DNA from: Actinomycetota bacterium
Lineage (GTDB): Bacteria > Actinomycetota > Actinomycetes > UBA12327
DNA length: 16,913 nt
Direction of reading: 5' to 3'
NCBI GenBank assembly: GCA_026392555.1
Contig: JAPLBW010000034.1
Location: 1-16,913, forward strand
In this document: in pieces, positions 12,483 to 16,913 of the stretch
Numbering within the stretch: position 1 is the stretch's first letter
How the letters are laid out: every line of letters starts with the position of its first letter
Notes under the pieces: model-generated
Told to the model about the DNA's origin: nothing
The model's database searches: none
Seen by the model: the letters and a program-made list of their open reading frames with translations, nothing else
Position numbers and translations under genes: made by a program

Positions 12483-14246
12483 ATGGATACCTCCCCCGCG
12501 AGCTCGACGAGCACCGAAGATAACCAAAAGGCGCCACGCGCCTACTGGTTCGCCTTGGGGTTCATCAGCATGGGCGTGACGATGGTGATGATTGACGCGA
12601 CCATCGTCAACGTTGCTATTCCTCAGATCACTGCGGACCTGAAGCTCGTTCCCACGGATATCCAATGGATTAACTCCATCTATGCACTCGTATTTGCCTC
12701 GCTGCTGATTTCGGTAGGCAAGCTAGGCGACTCCATCGGTCGTCGATTGATTTTCGTCACGGGTGTGTTGATCTTCGTTCTTGCCAGTGTCATCGCTGCA
12801 ACAGCACAAACCGGTGAAGTCATCATCGCTGGACGCGCCTTGCAAGGTGTGGGTGGCGCGATGATGATCACGTCATCGCTATCTCTGCTCAACACCATGT
12901 TCCGTGGAAAAGACCGAGCCATCGCCTTTGCCATCTGGGGTGCCACCGTCGGTACCGTGGCTGCCCTTGGTCCGCTGCTTGGTGGATTCCTCACGAGTTC
13001 CTACTCGTGGCGTTGGGCATTTTTGATCAACGTTCCCATCGCCATCGTGTCCATCACCGGCGCACTGTTCTTGGCGCCCGAGAGCAAGGACAGTGTCTCT
13101 AAGCCTGGCCTTGACCTCCCCGGAGTCTTGCTGTCATCTTTCGGCCTTGGCGCCTTGATTTTTGGTCTCATCGAAGGACAAAACTATGGCTGGTGGGCAC
13201 CCCGGGGCTCAGACATTGCCATTGGCCCCTTCAGTTGGCCCATTGAAGCCATCTCGCCCGTTCCGATCGCCTTTGCTTTGTCGTTACTAGCCCTCTTCCT
13301 GTTTATTCGCATTGAAGCCAGCCGGGCCGCCGAGAAGCAAGTGGTCACCCTTGACCTCACCCTGTTCAAAATTCGATCCTTTGCCTGGGGCAACCTCATC
13401 GGCTTGTGCATCATGTTTGGTGAATTCGGCATGATCTTGACCCTGCCGATCTATCTTCAAAATGGCTTGGGCTTCACAGCACTGAAAGCTGGTGCAACCA
13501 CCGCATTCATCATGCTTGGCGCATTGATTGCTGCTCCGGCTTCAGGCAAGTTCACGCAGGCCCTCGGTCCACTCGCCGTTGTGCGTACCGGTTTGATCCT
13601 TGAAGTCATCGCCATGATCGGTGTCGGTGCAACGTACTCGGCTGATGCCACGCAAATGCAATTTGCTCCGTGGCTCTTGCTCTTTGGCGCCGGCGTTGGG
13701 TTGGGCACCGCTCAATTGGTCAACGTGATCTTGCGCGATGTGCCAGTAAACGAGAGTGGGCAAGCCTCTGGTACCCAGAGCACCTCACGACAGGTCGGTA
13801 CTGCTCTGGGTGTGGCTGTGTTGGGTGCGGTGTTGTGGACCACCCTGGGGTCAACCCTGACTACCGCGTTGCAAAAGCCGGAAATTGGATTTAGTGCGCA
13901 GCAAGCAAGCGGGGTTTCGGATGCCGTTGTTCAATCCAGTGGTGTCATCATCAACGCCAACCCCGAGGCTGTTCCAGCAGATCAACTCATCAGCGCCCAG
14001 TACGGCGAGGCCGTGCAAACCGCTGCTGAGGAATCCTTCGCAACAGCCACCGCCTACGCGACCTATGTCGGTGCCGGATTTGTGGCAGTAGGAGTCTTGG
14101 GAACCGTAGTCGGCATGCGCCGTCGCCGTGATGAGAGTGATCACAGCGAAGAACAGCCCGCCGCGCATCAGACCCACAGCGAAACCGTTGCGACGACCTC
14201 AAGCACTGAGACGACGCAACCTGCCCAAAGCAGTCCGATCACCTAG
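12483..14246 (+). CDS. DHA2-family (14-TMS) major facilitator drug efflux protein
   Basis: The protein has 587 residues. Signature motifs are IDATIVNVAIPQI in the first helix (DHA2 motif D1), GKLGDSIGRR (motif A) after helix 2, GRALQGVGG, and motif C in GPLLGGFLTSS followed by WRWAFLINVP. About 14 hydrophobic segments are visible, and a soluble acidic/Ser/Thr-rich tail (from about 545) ends the protein. These proteins exchange protons for drugs or other amphipaths at the inner membrane, as in the EmrB/QacA group; the substrate is not readable. ATG at 12483, 5 nt after AAGGA. A TAATCT at 12448-12453 could be its -10. Its last 48 bp overlap the convergent CpaE-like gene. Confidence 0.93.
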   Translation: MDTSPASSTSTEDNQKAPRAYWFALGFISMGVTMVMIDATIVNVAIPQITADLKLVPTDIQWINSIYALVFASLLISVGKLGDSIGRRLIFVTGVLIFVLASVIAATAQTGEVIIAGRALQGVGGAMMITSSLSLLNTMFRGKDRAIAFAIWGATVGTVAALGPLLGGFLTSSYSWRWAFLINVPIAIVSITGALFLAPESKDSVSKPGLDLPGVLLSSFGLGALIFGLIEGQNYGWWAPRGSDIAIGPFSWPIEAISPVPIAFALSLLALFLFIRIEASRAAEKQVVTLDLTLFKIRSFAWGNLIGLCIMFGEFGMILTLPIYLQNGLGFTALKAGATTAFIMLGALIAAPASGKFTQALGPLAVVRTGLILEVIAMIGVGATYSADATQMQFAPWLLLFGAGVGLGTAQLVNVILRDVPVNESGQASGTQSTSRQVGTALGVAVLGAVLWTTLGSTLTTALQKPEIGFSAQQASGVSDAVVQSSGVIINANPEAVPADQLISAQYGEAVQTAAEESFATATAYATYVGAGFVAVGVLGTVVGMRRRRDESDHSEEQPAAHQTHSETVATTSSTETTQPAQSSPIT

Positions 14247-15140
14247 TTCGACGTCTTGCTCGCGCCCTGAATGTGACACCAGGGTGCGAGCAATAAGGTG
14301 CAGGTTCTTAGCTAAAGTTGACTGCGGCGCAACGCGCACCAAGCTTCGTCCGGCCTGAATTGCTTTGCTACAGGTGTCAGGATCAAAAGGAAGCACCAGC
14401 ACGGGCACGTCATGACTTGTTTCACGCAATATTTCTTTCACCTGACGCTGCACCGCGACTTGACGCGAACGCCCCATTCCACGATTAGCCACGACAACTG
14501 ATGGCTCCCGGCCAACCACCTGCTTGAGGTCATCGAGTCCGCGCACGAGACGAGCCAACCCGATCGCATCTATGGAACCCACCGCCACGATGTCGTCTGC
14601 TGTCGTTAGCGCCGAGATTGTCGTGGCATTTCGTCGCGGGACCATCGAGTCGTAGCTCAGCTCCTCATCCTCTTCCAAACAAAACCCCACGTCGATAACC
14701 ACCACGTCCCATAGGTCGCGTGCCAGACTCCACACCTGGTCCAAAGCCGCAGGACGCAATTCCGGCCATCGATCAGCTCGCAAGAGTCCCGTCAACAAGT
14801 CCAACCCTGGTTCGACGTGATGAACCAGTCCCATCAACTGCGCTTGGGTTAGTCGCCCGTGGTGAGCTAGTCGGCACGCACTTGCTAACCCAGGAGTGTC
14901 AGGCTCCAGACGACCGAACATGAGGGCCAGTGCTCCCCCATAGGGATCAGCATCAACGAGAAGAACACGCTGATCGTGTTGAGCCACGGCGCTGGCAATG
15001 CCTATCGCTGCCGTAGATCGACCTGGAGCACCTGTCGGTCCCCACACCGCAATCACCTTTGCCTGAGATCTGTCTCCTGCACGAAGTACAAAGGCTTCTT
15101 CTCCTTGGGGCGCCGCTTCAACAGGTGCCCTGCTGATCAC
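14199..15140 (-). CDS. CpaE/MinD-like ATPase with arginine-type P-loop
   Basis: The protein has 313 residues in the ParA/MinD fold. The P-loop region is WGPTGAPGRST (33-43): the GxxGxGK(S/T) lysine is replaced by Arg41. I recall GAPGRT in other actinobacterial members, so this seems family-wide. LLVDADPYGGAL (61-71) supplies the second-strand Asp, and VVVIDVGFCLEE is the switch II strand. A MinD-type membrane-targeting helix is not obvious, though the tail is basic. CpaE/TadZ proteins localise pilus secretion machinery. GTG at 15140 overlaps the stop of the gene before it as GTGA. Third gene of a three-gene operon; no other pilus gene is in view. Confidence 0.82.
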   Translation of the reverse strand: MISRAPVEAAPQGEEAFVLRAGDRSQAKVIAVWGPTGAPGRSTAAIGIASAVAQHDQRVLLVDADPYGGALALMFGRLEPDTPGLASACRLAHHGRLTQAQLMGLVHHVEPGLDLLTGLLRADRWPELRPAALDQVWSLARDLWDVVVIDVGFCLEEDEELSYDSMVPRRNATTISALTTADDIVAVGSIDAIGLARLVRGLDDLKQVVGREPSVVVANRGMGRSRQVAVQRQVKEILRETSHDVPVLVLPFDPDTCSKAIQAGRSLVRVAPQSTLAKNLHLIARTLVSHSGREQDVELGDRTALGRLRRLSA

Positions 15141-15526
15141 ATCATGAGCAAAGCTATGCGAATGCCGGTCATCTCTTGATTTTGTCTGACGACTTCGTCT
15201 GCATCAAAGGAACGCACATCAAGAGTCATTACCGCATCGACGGTCCACTGCGTAAATCGCTGCTGCTGTGACGGATCGGTGACCAACGCGATAACGCACA
15301 CCCCACACGATTGAAGCCGAGCGACAACATCGCCATCCCATCTCAAGACAGTTCCCGCTATGAGTGCCACATCAAGTTGGCCTGATTGCGCTAACCCCAA
15401 AAGATCCTCCAATTCCAAGCATCGCCGACGCACCTCAAAATTTCGCGCCTGCTCAAAGGCGGACAGCACCGACTCCTCGAGTCCCTCGCCCGGTAAAGCC
15501 AGCGCCAGCGCCAGCGGTGGACTCAT
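15137..15526 (-). CDS. Small receiver-like protein, operon partner of the CpaE-like ATPase
   Basis: The protein has 129 residues of alternating strands and helices: LALALALPG, VALIAGTVL, VCVIALVTDP, DAVMTLDVRSF. This resembles the degenerate receiver domain found at the N-terminus of CpaE proteins, here as a separate gene. No clear phospho-acceptor Asp is visible in the usual place: the third strand reads VALIAGTVL. I infer an adaptor role from the context only. ATG at 15526 overlaps the previous stop as ATGA, and its own stop overlaps the next start as GTGA, so the three genes are tightly linked in translation. Confidence 0.75.
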   Translation of the reverse strand: MSPPLALALALPGEGLEESVLSAFEQARNFEVRRRCLELEDLLGLAQSGQLDVALIAGTVLRWDGDVVARLQSCGVCVIALVTDPSQQQRFTQWTVDAVMTLDVRSFDADEVVRQNQEMTGIRIALLMM

Positions 15527-16194
15527 GACTGATCCATCGGCACACGCACCAAGTCCACGGATCCCGAACGTGTCCCCGAAACCACCCGCGCGACACTTTC
15601 GCGTGTCAACTCAAGGACCACACCGACGGAACCAGCTGATGCCCCAAACGTTCCACCGTCGTCTTCAACACTATGCACAGAAACTCGAGTGGCCACTAAC
15701 GCAGCAGTTCCGCTCAGTCCGGAATCATTTGGTGAATTGATGTAGACATCGACAAGATCACCGCGAGCAAGCCCAGCCGGGGCATGAAATTGTTCAACGG
15801 GAACAGTGACTAGGCGAAGGGATGTTGGCTTCACTGGACTTAATGCGGATCCAGGAATGAATTCACCTTTCGCTAGATCATGAGTAGCGCGTAGCCCCAG
15901 TACGGGTTGCGACTCGAGAACATAGTGACTTTGGGATTGCGACAAATTTGCTGACACTAGGGACACGTCTGACTTCGTCACCACCACACCGCTTGGCACA
16001 TCCCGCGCCGCTATCCACACCGATGTCGTGTGCCCAGCCCTGCCCATGGCAATGCTCGTTAATCCGATGGACAAAATGATCAGCGCAATTCCAGCCAGCA
16101 GACGAGTATCAACGCGTCGCATACGCTGACTGCGCTGCATGAGCAGGGGTGATCGTGGAGTGGTCGCAGGTACTGGCTGAGTACGCAAAGTCAT
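15523..16194 (-). CDS. SAF-domain membrane protein, CpaB/RcpC-like
   Basis: The protein has 223 residues. A basic N-terminus (about 12-31) is followed by one membrane helix (about 32-50, LLAGIALIILSIGLTS) and a SAF domain (about 57-120: VWIAARDVPSGVVVTKSDV, GEFIPGSALSP). RLVTVPVE and GDLVDVYI, the latter close to the GDRVDV motif of CpaB/RcpC, come next. CpaB is an envelope component of Flp/Tad pili. The start is ATG at 16194, 6 nt after GGGAGG (16201-16206); the longer frame to 16263 crosses this site. First gene of the operon with the receiver-like and CpaE-like genes. Divergent from the HTH gene. Confidence 0.82.
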   Translation of the reverse strand: MTLRTQPVPATTPRSPLLMQRSQRMRRVDTRLLAGIALIILSIGLTSIAMGRAGHTTSVWIAARDVPSGVVVTKSDVSLVSANLSQSQSHYVLESQPVLGLRATHDLAKGEFIPGSALSPVKPTSLRLVTVPVEQFHAPAGLARGDLVDVYINSPNDSGLSGTAALVATRVSVHSVEDDGGTFGASAGSVGVVLELTRESVARVVSGTRSGSVDLVRVPMDQS

Positions 16195-16200
16195 GGCAGG

Positions 16201-16206
16201 CCTCCC
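16201..16206 (-). promoter_or_regulatory. Ribosome binding site GGGAGG fixing the SAF protein start
   Basis: GGGAGG on the minus strand is followed by 6 nt (CCTGCC) and ATG at 16194. It rules out the start 23 codons upstream. Confidence 0.7.
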
Positions 16207-16326
16207 GTTCCTGTGGATGGACAGTGTGCACCTTTTGTCCGGTTTATCCCAAGGCCCCACCACAGGGGTTGTGGACGAGTTAGGCTGACCAGACCAGCCA
16301 GAACGCCGAAACGGGGCCTTTTACGC

Positions 16327-16563
16327 ATGGAACGACGCTTCTTAACGCTCGCCGAAGTTGCCCAGATCCTTCACATCTCCGCATCCCAGACCTATGCCCT
16401 CGTGCGCAACCAGGAACTACGTGCGATCAAGATTGGCGGCCGGGGTCAGTACCGCGTCGAAGTCAGTGAACTTGATGAGTACATCGAACGCAGCTACGAG
16501 CGAACCAGTGAATTTTTGACCGAACACCCCTTTGGCACCGATGAAATAGAGGCGTCGTCATAG
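16327..16563 (+). CDS. Short helix-turn-helix DNA-binding protein, BldC/excisionase type
   Basis: The protein has 78 residues. The MerR-like winged HTH covers about 1-55: FLTLAEVAQILHISASQTYA, then LVRNQELRAIKIGGRGQYRV with the wing GGRGQYR, then SELDEYIERSYERT. The pattern is that of BldC-like and excisionase-type (HTH_17) proteins. BldC controls development in Streptomyces; an equal role here is not shown. No integrase or phage gene is near, so a chromosomal regulator is more likely than an excisionase. ATG at 16327 has no good ribosome binding site. The CpaB-like operon is divergent, 132 bp away, and may be a target. The stop overlaps the convergent gene by 6 bp. Confidence 0.85.
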   Translation: MERRFLTLAEVAQILHISASQTYALVRNQELRAIKIGGRGQYRVEVSELDEYIERSYERTSEFLTEHPFGTDEIEASS

Positions 16564-16913
16564 TCGCGTGACGCTGACGATGGATGCACTCATCACGAGT
16601 TGTTGAACCTCGCCATTAATGACCACGTGGTCCGCCCCGACCTGGTCAATCGTCCCGCTGAGTCCAACACCACCCAACATGTCAAGGCGCACGCGACTGC
16701 GTTCTCGACTGATGCGTTGTAGCACCCACATGAGATCGAACGACGCAACAATAGGCGACGCACTAATCGTTCGCGCACGCTGAGCCAATCCCCGCACGGT
16801 CATCACCTGTTCCAACGCAAGGACGGATTCGCTGTTCGAATGCGGATCAGTCAACAAGATCCAGTTCGCCCCCACCGCATCGACATGACCTTCAATGAAT
16901 ACGCCACTGCGCA
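16558..16913 (-). CDS. Conserved actinobacterial protein of unknown function, 5' end outside the window
   Basis: At least 118 residues are visible; the frame stays open to the window end (RSGVFIEGHVDAVGANWILL precedes the first GTG candidate at 16875), so the true start lies beyond. The chain has two strand-rich parts, EGHVDAVGANWILLTD and RVRLDMLGGVGLSGTIDQVG with ADHVVINGEVQQLV, separated by a helical region (FDLMWVLQRISRERS). The repeat of G-x-(V/I)-D-x-V-G-A suggests two similar small beta-barrel units. I recall homologues beside BldC-like genes, without known function. It is convergent with the HTH gene with a 6-bp overlap. Confidence 0.7.
   Translation of the reverse strand, partial: RSGVFIEGHVDAVGANWILLTDPHSNSESVLALEQVMTVRGLAQRARTISASPIVASFDLMWVLQRISRERSRVRLDMLGGVGLSGTIDQVGADHVVINGEVQQLVMSASIVSVTRL

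Noticed and set aside
12376..12537. 54-codon N-terminal extension of the HAD protein
   Set aside because: It covers the promoter region, overlaps the divergent transporter start and lacks a family match.
13851..14177. 108-residue minus-strand frame inside the transporter gene
   Set aside because: It is a shadow of the transporter coding sequence with no independent support.
16327..16563. Phage excisionase
   Set aside because: No integrase, attachment site or other phage gene is near. The motif fits chromosomal BldC-like regulators equally well.

Overview
The window looks like chromosomal DNA of an actinobacterium of moderate GC content. Lineage markers are the order TetR/FasR-like regulator, DUF3107 protein, ferritin-like protein and DEAD-box helicase, which matches my recollection of the Mycobacterium tuberculosis Rv3208-Rv3211 region. 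Others are the ftsE-ftsX-smpB-ssrA group, a DUF6912-like protein, a DUF6325/SHOCT pair and a short BldC-type HTH protein. I cannot name the species. No insertion sequence, phage gene, tRNA or CRISPR array is visible, and no stretch over 300 bases lacks a gene.

Layout. 1-529: the last codons of a gene that ends exactly like its neighbour, then a complete pentapeptide-repeat protein. 587-3520 (minus): an atypical SDR/epimerase, a SHOCT protein, a DUF6325-like protein, a four-helix membrane protein and a classical SDR oxidoreductase. 3560-6178 (minus): the trans-translation and division block, reading ftsE, ftsX, smpB and ssrA (tmRNA) in the direction of transcription. 6270-7907 (minus): a conserved actinobacterial protein of unknown function, translationally linked to a frameshifted choline/aminoglycoside-type phosphotransferase. 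8033-11182: the FasR-like regulator, DUF3107 protein, ferritin-like protein (opposite strand) and DEAD-box helicase. 11216-12375 (minus): a HAD hydrolase and DUF6912-like protein in one operon. 12483-14246: a DHA2-type drug efflux transporter. 14199-16194 (minus): three overlapping genes for a CpaB-like SAF membrane protein, a small receiver-like protein and a CpaE/MinD-like ATPase. 16327-16913: a BldC-type HTH gene and, convergent with it, a conserved protein cut by the window end.

The best second looks are these. (1) The ftsX/smpB junction appears to have lost an ancestral TAATG stop/start overlap through one base change, so FtsX gains 30 residues and SmpB is left with a CTG start. (2) The phosphotransferase is broken by a net +1 base. 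(3) A 37-bp tandem duplication carries a hairpin between two convergent genes. (4) The pentapeptide-repeat gene seems to have a tandem paralogue and a one-residue slip in repeat register. (5) A CpaB/receiver/CpaE-like trio has an arginine-type P-loop and no visible pilus genes, next to a BldC-like regulator. The last is the best candidate for a poorly described system.
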